Assembly: GCA_902790465.1 (NCBI GenBank)
Contig: CADASF010000024.1
Coordinates: 1-49,400 of the forward strand
Source of the DNA: an uncultured bacterium
Lineage (GTDB): Bacteria; Vulcanimicrobiota; CADAWZ01
Reading direction: 5' to 3'
DNA: 49,400 nt
Part shown: one piece after another, positions 33,179-41,169 of the stretch
Position numbering within the stretch: position 1 is the first letter of the stretch
Layout: every line of letters begins with the position of its first letter
Notes under the pieces: model-generated
Told to the model about the DNA's origin: nothing
Databases searched by the model: none
What the model saw: the letters and a program-made list of their open reading frames with translations, nothing else
Made by a program: the position numbers and the translations under genes

Positions 33179-35920
33179 ATGACAAAGAAAAAAGGCGTTT
33201 TTCTTATATATGTACTTTTCACTGCTGTATTGATAAGTGTTTTTCTGCTAACAGCTGTAAAAGATATGCATGACAGTTATTTTCTCACCAAAAGATTTAG
33301 TGGGGATAACAAAGCATATTGGGCATCTATTGCTGGAATTGAATACTGTGAATACAAAATAAAAACAGATGTATCTTGGCCTTTTTTACAAACAAATGAA
33401 GAAACCTCCAATGATAAATTTGGAAGTTTTCAAGTAGAATTAAAAAAATACGGAAATGACGGATATTCCGTGCATGGATTATCTGAAAAAGAAAATGAAG
33501 AATTTTATATATATTTTTCAAATAAAAACTCTAATAAAATAGCAGACGAAGCTAAAAAATTAGAAGGTTCAGATAGCGAGATATCCATAGTTCATGAAAG
33601 TTTTCCAGATGATTCATACTGTTCATACAACTCTATGACACAATCAAAAACTTTGACATTCGACAACTCTAAAAATCAAGAAGAGGGATGTGAAGATTAC
33701 GCAAGTCTGACTCTTGTTGTCAGTAAAAATAATCACAAGGCAAAAGTTACATTTCCTGGAATATACATAGTTTCTGATGGACGTTCAGGAAGTTACAAAA
33801 GTGTTATAGAGAAAATGTTTATTCTCGACAACAACAACACATCTCCTGCAGGCATATATGCTGGTGGAAATATAAATATAAATCTGTTGGGTAATAACTC
33901 AACATTTAAAATATCACAAACATCTAATTTAAAGCCAGAAATCTATTGTAAAAAAAATATAACAATAGATAAAAGTGGGGTTAGTTCTACAGATAATGAA
34001 GACTATACAATTCCTATGTCTGCAAGAACAAAGGGCACAATATATTTTGGTGCAAACAGTGAATTTACATTAATTGATGATATAAAAAATACAAATAATT
34101 TTTCTACAACTGGACAATCAGGAGAATATGTAAATTTTAAAAAGCAATTTGGAATAAACCTAGATACATATACAGAGTCAAAAGATAGGCTATTTCCAAA
34201 ATTATCTTGGGACACAGTTGAAAGCAGTGTTACAAATAATGTAAACTTCCAGTCTATACCTGGAGGAAGTTATGTAGCCATATATGAAGATTTAACATCT
34301 ATAGCAGGAAAAGTAGGAGAAGATGTTGGAAAACGCTATCCAGCATCTTATAAAGGTGGTTATGTACTTGTTCGCTTGAACAATAGTTATCTAAAACCAG
34401 ATGGCTCATTTGATGATCAAAAATTCAAAAATGATTTAGATAAAGCAAGACAACTTCAAAAAGATGCAAATTCAAAAATATTTGATAACAATAATGTAGA
34501 TGTAACAGATTATGATGAAAATGGAAATCCTATTGGTTCTCATAAAGAAATAACTGCAAAAGGAAGAGCTCTCCAGCAAATTAAAGCCTCTGATAGAGGA
34601 GTTATAATTGAATTTTTAAGAAAAAGATATGGCTTGCCCGAAACAAACTACAGTGATGACTATGAAGGCTGTGAAAAATATATAATTGCTTCGCAAAAAC
34701 CTGAAATAGACGGAATTGCAGGAGATGCAAAAGGTGTATTTTCAATAAACACATTAAAAATTGACAATGTAACAGAAATAGATTCAACAACAGACAAAAC
34801 TCCAATTATAACTTTAAATAAATCTGCTAAGACAGATAATTTTAGTCTATTTACATTGACAAGAGAAAAAAATGGAGATTATACTTTAGATAAAACAAAA
34901 TCAACAGATTTAATTTTTGGAGAAAAAAATTACGGTATTTCTGAAAGAAACCTTTTTAAAACGAGATATTCTAATAATGAAACATCTTCAGAAGAAAATG
35001 AAGATGATAAAGGCAGTTTAATTCCTGTTTCAAATCCAATAACATTATATACAACAGGTGATTCAATAATAAATGGGAAATTATCTGGTACAGGTCAAAT
35101 TTTGTCAAATGGATATACATATTTTAAAGCAGGGACACAGTTAAATTTAGATTCTAACATAGATGACACAGATAATAAACTCACAAGTAAAATAGCAGTA
35201 TATTCAAAAAATAATATACAAATGGGAGTTCCTGAAGGAAAAGAAAATTCAAACATATTGCGTGAACAGATAAAAAAGGTGTTAAAAGAAATATCAAAAG
35301 AAGACAAAGACTATTATTCATATCAAAATATAGCATCTAAAGCTCTCTATGATTTAAGAATAAATACTAATGAAATTATGAAAGATGATGTAAGTTATGG
35401 AGTTAATCAAGATTTATTGCCTAATGCACCAGCAAATCCCAACTCTCATAACCCTAGTAGTTCATCAACAAATCAAACAATATCTCTATCAACATATATG
35501 CAGAAATATTATGGTTTTAGTTATAGAGAAAAAGAAGATTATATAAACAATATCGTTATGAATAATGTATATGTAAACAAACATGGTAGATACAAATTAG
35601 TAGGTGAAGATGATATAGCTATTTTTGACTATCAAGCACCTTCAGGTTTTAGTGGACTAATATATACTTGTGGTGATTTTAAGACAAACGCAATAAATTC
35701 CAATCTTACTATCAATGGAATCATAGTTGCTTATGGTGGCGATCCTGGTGCATCTGGTGACAAAGGAAAACCTGGAAAATCTAATAGTGGAAATATAAAA
35801 ATAGATGGTTGTAAAAATTTCACACTTACATATAACTCAACAGACCTCGACAACATAAGAAGATTATGTTATGAAGGTTATCCAATAAATTTAACTTGTG
35901 TATATTACAATAGATTATAA
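33179..35920 (+). CDS. Giant PilX/GspK-like pilin lacking Glu5 (K4)
   Basis: This 913-residue prepilin starts MTKKKG-VFLIYVLFTAVLI. Its PilX signature is altered to AYWASIAGIEYCEYKIK: the Ala-Glu-Ala-Gly block seen in the other three has become Ser-Ile-Ala-Gly. Shared later blocks are GIYAGGNININLLGNNSTFK, YTTGDSIINGKLSGTGQILS, MQKYYGFSYREKEDYINN and LIYTCGDFKTNAINSN, ending VYYNRL. The array ends here with a strong bidirectional terminator. It is the most diverged of the four intact giant pilins. Confidence 0.82.
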   Translation: MTKKKGVFLIYVLFTAVLISVFLLTAVKDMHDSYFLTKRFSGDNKAYWASIAGIEYCEYKIKTDVSWPFLQTNEETSNDKFGSFQVELKKYGNDGYSVHGLSEKENEEFYIYFSNKNSNKIADEAKKLEGSDSEISIVHESFPDDSYCSYNSMTQSKTLTFDNSKNQEEGCEDYASLTLVVSKNNHKAKVTFPGIYIVSDGRSGSYKSVIEKMFILDNNNTSPAGIYAGGNININLLGNNSTFKISQTSNLKPEIYCKKNITIDKSGVSSTDNEDYTIPMSARTKGTIYFGANSEFTLIDDIKNTNNFSTTGQSGEYVNFKKQFGINLDTYTESKDRLFPKLSWDTVESSVTNNVNFQSIPGGSYVAIYEDLTSIAGKVGEDVGKRYPASYKGGYVLVRLNNSYLKPDGSFDDQKFKNDLDKARQLQKDANSKIFDNNNVDVTDYDENGNPIGSHKEITAKGRALQQIKASDRGVIIEFLRKRYGLPETNYSDDYEGCEKYIIASQKPEIDGIAGDAKGVFSINTLKIDNVTEIDSTTDKTPIITLNKSAKTDNFSLFTLTREKNGDYTLDKTKSTDLIFGEKNYGISERNLFKTRYSNNETSSEENEDDKGSLIPVSNPITLYTTGDSIINGKLSGTGQILSNGYTYFKAGTQLNLDSNIDDTDNKLTSKIAVYSKNNIQMGVPEGKENSNILREQIKKVLKEISKEDKDYYSYQNIASKALYDLRINTNEIMKDDVSYGVNQDLLPNAPANPNSHNPSSSSTNQTISLSTYMQKYYGFSYREKEDYINNIVMNNVYVNKHGRYKLVGEDDIAIFDYQAPSGFSGLIYTCGDFKTNAINSNLTINGIIVAYGGDPGASGDKGKPGKSNSGNIKIDGCKNFTLTYNSTDLDNIRRLCYEGYPINLTCVYYNRL

Positions 35921-35924
35921 TTAT

Positions 35925-35963
35925 AAAAAAATGAGATTCGAAAAATTTCGAATCTCATTTTTT
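35925..35963. terminator. Bidirectional terminator at the end of the pilin array
   Basis: The stem aaaaaatgagattcgaaa/tttcgaatctcatttttt is 18 bp, nearly loop-free, with A- and T-runs on both sides. It ends the plus-strand pilin operon and the minus-strand gene at 35969-36349. Confidence 0.9.
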
Positions 35964-35968
35964 ATTAG

Positions 35969-36349
35969 TTAATTATCTTTTTCTATCCACCAACCGCCAC
36001 CATCATAATATCCATTTCTACTCATAAATGGAATTAACGATCTAAGACTCCCCTGCTTTTTTTTAGGTACATAAATTCTTTTTTTTCGCAAAACACCATA
36101 AATTTTTTTTTGGACATCTTTCATCAATTTTTCCCAAGAATCAACTATTTCCCATATCTCTTCATATTCCTTACTGTCTTCTTCATAATCATATAAATCA
36201 TCTTCAATCCACCAAAATTTATTATTGGCACACGCTAAAGCAACAGCAAGACTTCTTTCAGAATAATTTTCCTCTTTTAACCATTCTCTAACATCATTAG
36301 GAGTAACATTATCAAATGGCTCTGACATCATTATAACTTGTTTTGTCAT
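35969..36349 (-). CDS. Small acidic protein of unknown function
   Basis: The 126-residue cytoplasmic protein begins MTKQVIMMSEPFDNVTPNDV. It has a helical, aromatic and acidic middle (NNKFWWIEDDLYDYEEDSKE), then a basic segment (KKIYGVLRKKRIYVPKKKQG) and a Gly/Trp tail (YYDGGGWWIEKDN). There is no signal, membrane helix or known motif that I recognise. It stands alone between ssrA and the pilin array, and it shares the array's terminator on the opposite strand. Its start lacks a clear ribosome site; it could be longer or poorly expressed. Confidence 0.55.
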   Translation of the reverse strand: MTKQVIMMSEPFDNVTPNDVREWLKEENYSERSLAVALACANNKFWWIEDDLYDYEEDSKEYEEIWEIVDSWEKLMKDVQKKIYGVLRKKRIYVPKKKQGSLRSLIPFMSRNGYYDGGGWWIEKDN

Positions 36350-36367
36350 GTTATAAAAGGCAAAATA

Positions 36368-36402
36368 AAAAAAATTAAGAGCCTAAAAGCTCTTTAATTT
36401 TG
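36368..36402 (-). terminator. Terminator of ssrA
   Basis: On the minus strand aaattaaagagc/gctcttaattt forms a stem with a short loop (ttttag) followed by a T-run. It lies about 20 bp after the mature tmRNA 3' end. Confidence 0.85.
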
Positions 36403-36420
36403 CCTATAAAATTTGGTTTA

Positions 36421-36770
36421 TGGAGGTGGCGGGAATCGAACCCGCGTCCGAAAAGACCCACACAGTGATATCTACGAATGTAGCCTACAATTTAAAATTT
36501 CGAATTTCAGAACTCCCATAGGCAGGATTTCCAATTTTCTATTCCTCTTTATTTCCCCTCTGCTCCGAAGAAAACTAACATCAGGTAGTCTGTATTATTT
36601 ATGCCCAGTTTCTACCAACAGACACGGTAGAAGTGGACATTGGCTGACTAAGCAGCCAAAGCGTATTCGTAATTATTGTTGTTTATTTTTTTCCGCTCGT
36701 TTAGCGAGAGCACGGAACTCGATCCGCAACCAAAGCACGAATAACTCCCCGTCGAAACCAGTACACCCCC
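36421..36770 (-). ncRNA. ssrA: tmRNA (transfer-messenger RNA)
   Basis: The 5' end GGGGGUGUACUGGUUUCGAC (from 36770) and the 3' T-arm ending cccgccacctcca (to 36421) are typical of one-piece tmRNA. GGGGGUG pairs with CACCUCC to form the acceptor stem, one G-U included, with A36421 as discriminator. CCA is not encoded. Pseudoknot 1 is visible as GAG/CUC with UUCCG/CGGAA. The tag frame ends NNNNYEYALAA-stop (36648-36683); ALAA is the classic protease signal. The RNA rescues stalled ribosomes with SmpB. The exact resume codon is inferred to lie at or next to the first AAC. Confidence 0.95.
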
Positions 36771-36790
36771 AAATGTTATCTGGTGAAATC

Positions 36791-36819
36791 ATTATAACAC
36801 CTATCTAAAAAAAAATCAA
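36791..36819 (-). promoter_or_regulatory. Promoter of ssrA
   Basis: On the minus strand TTGATT (36814-36819) precedes TATAAT (36791-36796) by 17 bp, giving a start near 36784 and a 5' leader of about 14 nt to be trimmed. Confidence 0.7.
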
Positions 36820-36823
36820 GTAA

Positions 36824-36862
36824 AAAACTTCCAAAAAATATTACTTTTTGGAAGTTTTCTTT
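36824..36862 (-). terminator. Terminator of the nfeD-floA operon
   Basis: The arms aaaacttccaaaaa (36824-36837) and tttttggaagtttt (36845-36858) pair perfectly, with a T-run after the stem on the minus strand. It lies 50 bp beyond the stop at 36911. Confidence 0.85.
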
Positions 36863-36910
36863 TTACATTTTTGTCAAATTCTATATAAATTATTTCAAAT
36901 ATGATATTTT

Positions 36911-37489
36911 TTATCTAATTTTTTTTCTCTTACATCTTGGAAGTCTTATTATTTCTGACATCAAAAAACTTCTTCTCAAATCATCTTTTGTCCAATTTTT
37001 TGGTATCAATTCCCCTGCTGAAGAAACAGATATATTCGAATTTGAAATCTTCTTATTTTCATTAAATAAAGATTGTTGTTGTATCGCTTTAAGTTGATTT
37101 GCTTTTTCCTTGATTCGATTTTGAGATTCAGCCAAATCTTTTTCAGCAGAACGACTTCCTTTTACCTGTGGTTGTAATAAAAAAGTATCATTAAACATAT
37201 CTATAAGATGAGGTGGTAACTCAAGAGTTACTGAATCTCCCCTACATCCCAAATTATAGATAGCCATACTATTTAAATTTCTAACAAAATTAGCATTAGG
37301 AGGATTATTTACATCTGTCAAAACATTTATAATTCTCTGTCGCATTTCACTTGGAAGGGTATTTAAATGGGTATTTCGTATCCTTACAAGTAACTGCATT
37401 TCTTCATATTCTGGCAAAGAATGCAAATAATTCAAATAAATTTTTATAAATTGCTGAACAGGAGCAGAATCAAAATTTACTTTTGCCAT
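36911..37489 (-). CDS. Protein of unknown function, last gene of the nfeD-floA operon
   Basis: The 192-residue protein is mostly helical: FIKIYLNYLHSLPEYEEMQ, LPSEMRQRIINVLTDVNN and KDLAESQNRIKEKANQLKA can be read, the last as a short coiled coil. The basic C-terminus (LPRCKRKKIR) is unusual. It has no signal peptide or membrane helix. It starts 6 bp after floA2, so it is translated with the flotillin-like proteins and may be their cytoplasmic partner. I do not recognise a family. Confidence 0.6.
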   Translation of the reverse strand: MAKVNFDSAPVQQFIKIYLNYLHSLPEYEEMQLLVRIRNTHLNTLPSEMRQRIINVLTDVNNPPNANFVRNLNSMAIYNLGCRGDSVTLELPPHLIDMFNDTFLLQPQVKGSRSAEKDLAESQNRIKEKANQLKAIQQQSLFNENKKISNSNISVSSAGELIPKNWTKDDLRRSFLMSEIIRLPRCKRKKIR

Positions 37490-37495
37490 ATTTTA

Positions 37496-38368
37496 TTACA
37501 CTCCAGCTCTTAGTGCATTTGCAAGTGCAAGAGGAACTTCAGCTTCAGAAGCAATAACCTTTGCCTGCATTTCTATAACTTTTGCCTGCATTTCCTGCTC
37601 TTCAGCTATAGCTAAAGATTTTCTCTGTTCTGATTTAGCTTGTGCAATATTTTTATCTGCTTCTGCTTTTTGAATTTGAAGTTCTGAACCAATATTCTTG
37701 CCAACATCGACATCTGCAATATCAATAGAAAGAATTGTAAAAGCAGTTCCATTATCAAGTCCTTTTGCTAAAACTGTATCTGAAATAAGCATTGGGGACT
37801 TCAAAACTGTTTTATGTGAATCTGCAGAACCAATAGTAGAACATATACCTTCTGCAACTCTTGCAATAACTGTAGCTTCACCAGCTCCACCAATAAGTTT
37901 ATTGATATCAGCTTTTACAGTAATTCTTGCCATTGCCTTTATCTGAATACCATCTTTTGCAACTCCACCGATAAGAGGAGTCTTTATAACTCTTGGATTA
38001 ACACACATATTTACAGCATCAAGAACATCTCTTCCAGCCAAATCTATAGCACATGCTTTTTCGAAAGGAAGAGGAATTTTAGCCTGTTTTGCCTGAATAA
38101 TAGCCTGTATGACTGTTGCTATATTTCCACCTGCCAAATAGTGAGATTCAAGCTCATTAGCTGTTACATGTAAGCCTGAATTTTTTGCAGATATAAGCTG
38201 ATCAACTATGACATCTGCCTTAACTCCTCTAAATTGCATAAACATCAAATCCCCAAAACTGACAGAAACATGGTTACTTCCTGCCTTAATAGCAGTAGAA
38301 AATGGAAATAAAGAAGCAATTATAATAAAGCAAACAAATGCAATTAAACATATCAAAATTATATTCAT
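37496..38368 (-). CDS. FloA-like flotillin paralogue, shorter copy
   Basis: The 290-residue protein has an N-terminal membrane helix ([20 protein letters not shown]), then a SPFH-type domain close to Flo[41 protein letters not shown] and [21 protein letters not shown] helical coil rich in Ala/Glu/Lys follows. It lacks the last 30 or so residues of its neighbour, stopping at LANALRAGV. Flotillin-like proteins scaffold membrane microdomains. It follows floA by 20 bp. Duplicate FloA genes in tandem are uncommon and suggest a heteromeric assembly. Confidence 0.85.
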   Translation of the reverse strand: MNIILICLIAFVCFIIIASLFPFSTAIKAGSNHVSVSFGDLMFMQFRGVKADVIVDQLISAKNSGLHVTANELESHYLAGGNIATVIQAIIQAKQAKIPLPFEKACAIDLAGRDVLDAVNMCVNPRVIKTPLIGGVAKDGIQIKAMARITVKADINKLIGGAGEATVIARVAEGICSTIGSADSHKTVLKSPMLISDTVLAKGLDNGTAFTILSIDIADVDVGKNIGSELQIQKAEADKNIAQAKSEQRKSLAIAEEQEMQAKVIEMQAKVIASEAEVPLALANALRAGV

Positions 38369-38388
38369 AATTATCTATAATCTCCCTT

Positions 38389-39378
38389 CTAAATATTCAA
38401 CTGCTCAGAATGAACACCAGACATAGATTCACGCATTTGAGTATCAGCCAATAAATTCTTGAGATTATAATAATTCATCACAGAAATTCTACCTGTTTTT
38501 AAAGCTTCACTCATTGCAATAGGAACTTGTGCTTGTGCTTCTACAACTTTTGCTTTCATCTGTTGAACATAGGCTCTCATCTCTTGTTCTCTTGCCATAG
38601 CTGCTGATTTTCTTGTTTCAGCCTTAGCTTGTGCAATTTCTTTATCAGCCTGTGCTTGGTTAATCTGAAGTTCTGCACCAATATTTCTTCCAACATCTAA
38701 ATCAGCTATATCTATTGATAAAATTTCAAATGCAGATGATTCATTAGATTCTCTCTCTAAAAATGCCTTTGATATTATTTCAGGTGATTCCAAAACATCC
38801 TGATAATTTTCTGAAGAACCAATAGCAGTACATATACCTTCCTGTACTCTTGCAAGAATAGTCTCTTCACCAGCTCCACCGACAAGACTTTTAATATTTG
38901 CTCTTACAGTAACACGGCATTTAGCAATAATTTCAATACCATCTTGAGCCATAGCAGCAATAGGTGGAGTTTCCAAAACTCTTGGGTTAACACTCATTCT
39001 AACAGCTTCAAGAACATCTCTTCCAGCTCTGTCTATAGCACAAGCATCATTAAAACTCAAATTGATATTTGCTTTATCTGCAGAAATAAGAGCTCTTACA
39101 ACAGGCATAACACGACCACCAGCAAGATAATATGAAGCCAATTCTTCAAATGTTATCGTCTCTTTTAAACTTGCCTTATGTGCCATAATAAGTGGATTTA
39201 TAACAACATCTGGTGGAACATTTCTTAATCTAAGACCTATAAGCTCAGACAAGCCTATTCCTCTAACTCCAGACAGTACAGCTGCAAACCACAATGGAAC
39301 AGGAAAAATAACACCAAATAGGATGCAAAAACCAATGAGACCAGCACCACCTAAAAATATCAAGCAATTCGAATCCAT
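38389..39378 (-). CDS. floA: Flotillin-like protein FloA
   Basis: The 329-residue protein matches bacterial FloA along its length. An N-terminal membrane hairpin ([20 protein letters not shown]) is followed by the family signature [20 protein letters not shown]. Conserved blocks are [40 protein letters not shown] and [20 protein letters not shown]. The C-terminal tail ends in [20 protein letters not shown]. It organises membrane microdomains together with NfeD, encoded 3 bp upstream. A shorter paralogue follows. Confidence 0.95.
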   Translation of the reverse strand: MDSNCLIFLGGAGLIGFCILFGVIFPVPLWFAAVLSGVRGIGLSELIGLRLRNVPPDVVINPLIMAHKASLKETITFEELASYYLAGGRVMPVVRALISADKANINLSFNDACAIDRAGRDVLEAVRMSVNPRVLETPPIAAMAQDGIEIIAKCRVTVRANIKSLVGGAGEETILARVQEGICTAIGSSENYQDVLESPEIISKAFLERESNESSAFEILSIDIADLDVGRNIGAELQINQAQADKEIAQAKAETRKSAAMAREQEMRAYVQQMKAKVVEAQAQVPIAMSEALKTGRISVMNYYNLKNLLADTQMRESMSGVHSEQLNI

Positions 39379-39381
39379 ATT

Positions 39382-40170
39382 CTATTTATCCCCCTCTATT
39401 ATTTCTTTTACGACAATTCTATTGGCAGAAATGTCAATAATTTCAACTTTTTTATTTACATCAATAAATGAATTTTTTTCGGCAACTACATCTGAAACTA
39501 TCTCATCATCAAAACCAACAATTACAAATTTAGCTTTTCCACCAGGTTTTAATCCTGTAGTTGTAGTTCCTACTAAACCGACTGATAATTCAGGCTGTGG
39601 ATTTTCTTCTTCAACACTTCCATCTTTTGTATAAGTTTGTTCAGAAGAAATAGACCAACCATTTATTTTCAATTTTGTTCCCATCGCTTTTACAACACCA
39701 AATGTGAAAGCAAAAACAAAAACGAAAACAAGGCAAGATAAAATAAGAGCTTCTTCCAAATTGTTATTACAGAATCTCAAAATTCCAATAAACAACATTA
39801 TTGTTCCAATAATTCCTGGCAATCCAAGACCTGGAATTAAAAATATCTCAATAATGACAAGAAGCAAACCTAAAAGAATAAGCCCAAGACCTAAAAAATC
39901 AAGTGAACCTGCCAAAAATTTAATTCCAAAAAAAGAACCAAGAGCAATAAAAGCTATAGTTCCTCCTATGAACTTTTTCTCTTCTATCATCATCTCTTTT
40001 AAAAGACCTGTAAATCCAATTGCAAGTATCAATGCACCAACAAAAGGATTGCTTATAAAATCAGAAGTTTGTTGAAGAAAAGAAGGTTCTTTTACATCAG
40101 CCCAAGCATATCCCAAAAAGACGATAAAAGCAAAAAATATAAGACTAAAAAATTTGTACAACTTTTTCAT
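39382..40170 (-). CDS. NfeD-family membrane protein
   Basis: The 262-residue protein starts with a signal or membrane helix (MKKLYKFFSLIFFAFIVFLG) and has four to five further helices with GFTGLLKEMMIEEKKFIGGT and LLVIIEIFLIPGLGLPGIIG. The C-terminal 80 residues form the OB-fold NfeD domain (SVGLVGTTTTGLKPGGKAKF, VEIIDISANRIVVKEI). The N-terminal ClpP-like protease half of long NfeD proteins is absent. NfeD proteins work with flotillin-like FloA, whose gene follows directly. This is the first gene of the operon; ribosome site aaaggggg precedes it. Confidence 0.92.
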   Translation of the reverse strand: MKKLYKFFSLIFFAFIVFLGYAWADVKEPSFLQQTSDFISNPFVGALILAIGFTGLLKEMMIEEKKFIGGTIAFIALGSFFGIKFLAGSLDFLGLGLILLGLLLVIIEIFLIPGLGLPGIIGTIMLFIGILRFCNNNLEEALILSCLVFVFVFAFTFGVVKAMGTKLKINGWSISSEQTYTKDGSVEEENPQPELSVGLVGTTTTGLKPGGKAKFVIVGFDDEIVSDVVAEKNSFIDVNKKVEIIDISANRIVVKEIIEGDK

Positions 40171-40320
40171 GTCAATTTCTTTCCCCCTTTCTTAAAATTT
40201 ACCCTGTAATCTAAAAAAATTCTATAAATTAGGAAAAAAAACCTTTATTTTTTTCACTTAAAAAGGTTATTTTGAATAATATTTAATTATAATATATAAT
40301 TTAGGAGGATAAAATACAAA

Positions 40321-41085
40321 ATGATTATAAAATGTGAAAATATATCTTATAAATATGATTCGAAAAATGGAATAAATAATTTTTCAAGCGAATTTAAAAG
40401 TGGAAATATATATGGACTAATTGGTCCAAGTGGTGCAGGTAAATCAACATTGATAAAATTGCTTTCAGGAAATTTCAAATCAAATAATGGAAGTATAAAA
40501 ATAGATGGTAAAGAATTAAATAAATATACTAACAAAGAAAAAATATCTCTCATTTCTTGGTTACCACAAACTATTTCATGTAATTTTGATTACACCTGTA
40601 GAGAAGCAATTTTATTTGGAAGGTATGGATATTCTAATTTTCTGCCAAGTAAAAATGATTATGAAATATGTGATGAAATAATGAAAGAAATGAACATTAC
40701 TCATCTATCCAATCGTTTTTTATCAAATATATCTGGTGGCGAATTTCAAAGAGTTATGACAGCACAAACAATAGCACAAAATGCACAATGTATAATTTTA
40801 GATGAGCCAATTTCACATCTCGATGTAAAATGCCAAAGTGAAATAATGGAATATCTTCAAAAAAGAAAAAAAGAACATGACAACATAATTATAATATCAA
40901 TTCACGATTTGACAGTTGCCTCTTATTATTGTGATCACTTAATTTTACTTAAAAATGGCAGTAAAATAGCAGAAGGCTCTACAAAAGAACTAATAAATTA
41001 CGAAAATATTTTAAATGGTTTTGAGTTGGAAACCAATATTATTGACTATAATGGAGATAAATTTCCAATTATCAAAAAAATTTGA
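40321..41085 (+). CDS. Orphan ABC ATPase of the FecE/BtuD type
   Basis: The 254-residue ATPase has Walker A GPSGAGKS, Q-loop SWLPQT, signature ISGGEFQR, Walker B CIILDEPISHLD and the switch His in ISIHDLT. The pattern, with LFGRYGY before the signature, resembles siderophore or cobalamin importer ATPases. No permease or binding protein gene is next to it, so partners must be elsewhere. An aggagg ribosome site is at 40303-40308. It is divergent from nfeD; the 150-bp spacer must hold promoters for both, but I do not see a convincing pair with enough leader length. Confidence 0.85.
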   Translation: MIIKCENISYKYDSKNGINNFSSEFKSGNIYGLIGPSGAGKSTLIKLLSGNFKSNNGSIKIDGKELNKYTNKEKISLISWLPQTISCNFDYTCREAILFGRYGYSNFLPSKNDYEICDEIMKEMNITHLSNRFLSNISGGEFQRVMTAQTIAQNAQCIILDEPISHLDVKCQSEIMEYLQKRKKEHDNIIIISIHDLTVASYYCDHLILLKNGSKIAEGSTKELINYENILNGFELETNIIDYNGDKFPIIKKI

Positions 41086-41111
41086 CAAAAAGACATTATT
41101 TGTAATATATT
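41082..41111 (+). promoter_or_regulatory. Promoter for the first ArsB/NhaD-like transporter
   Basis: TTGACA (41082-41087) and TATATT (41106-41111) lie 18 bp apart. The -35 overlaps the stop codon of the ABC ATPase gene. The start would be near 41118. Confidence 0.5.
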
Positions 41112-41169
41112 ATAGTATTGAATATTTATTTGTTAATTTAAAACACAAAGAGGTTTTTTAAATATCGAA

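Noticed and set aside
22220-35307. Many frames of 60-110 codons on the minus strand across the giant pilin genes
   Set aside because: They mirror the codon pattern of the long plus-strand genes, have no ribosome sites or family motifs, and would be completely embedded.
36655-36710. tmRNA tag frame broken by the A7 tract
   Set aside because: Reading from a GCU at the usual position gives an early stop, but that GCU lies in pseudoknot 1; a resume codon after the pseudoknot gives NNNNYEYALAA without any error.
36413-36808. Open frame of 131 codons on the plus strand over the tmRNA gene
   Set aside because: It lies entirely on the complement of ssrA, has no ribosome site, and its peptide has no recognisable features; the tmRNA structure explains the sequence.
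40272-40300. Promoter TTGAAT-N17-TATAAT for the orphan ABC ATPase gene
   Set aside because: The predicted start at about 40307 would fall inside the ribosome site aggagg (40303-40308), leaving no usable leader.
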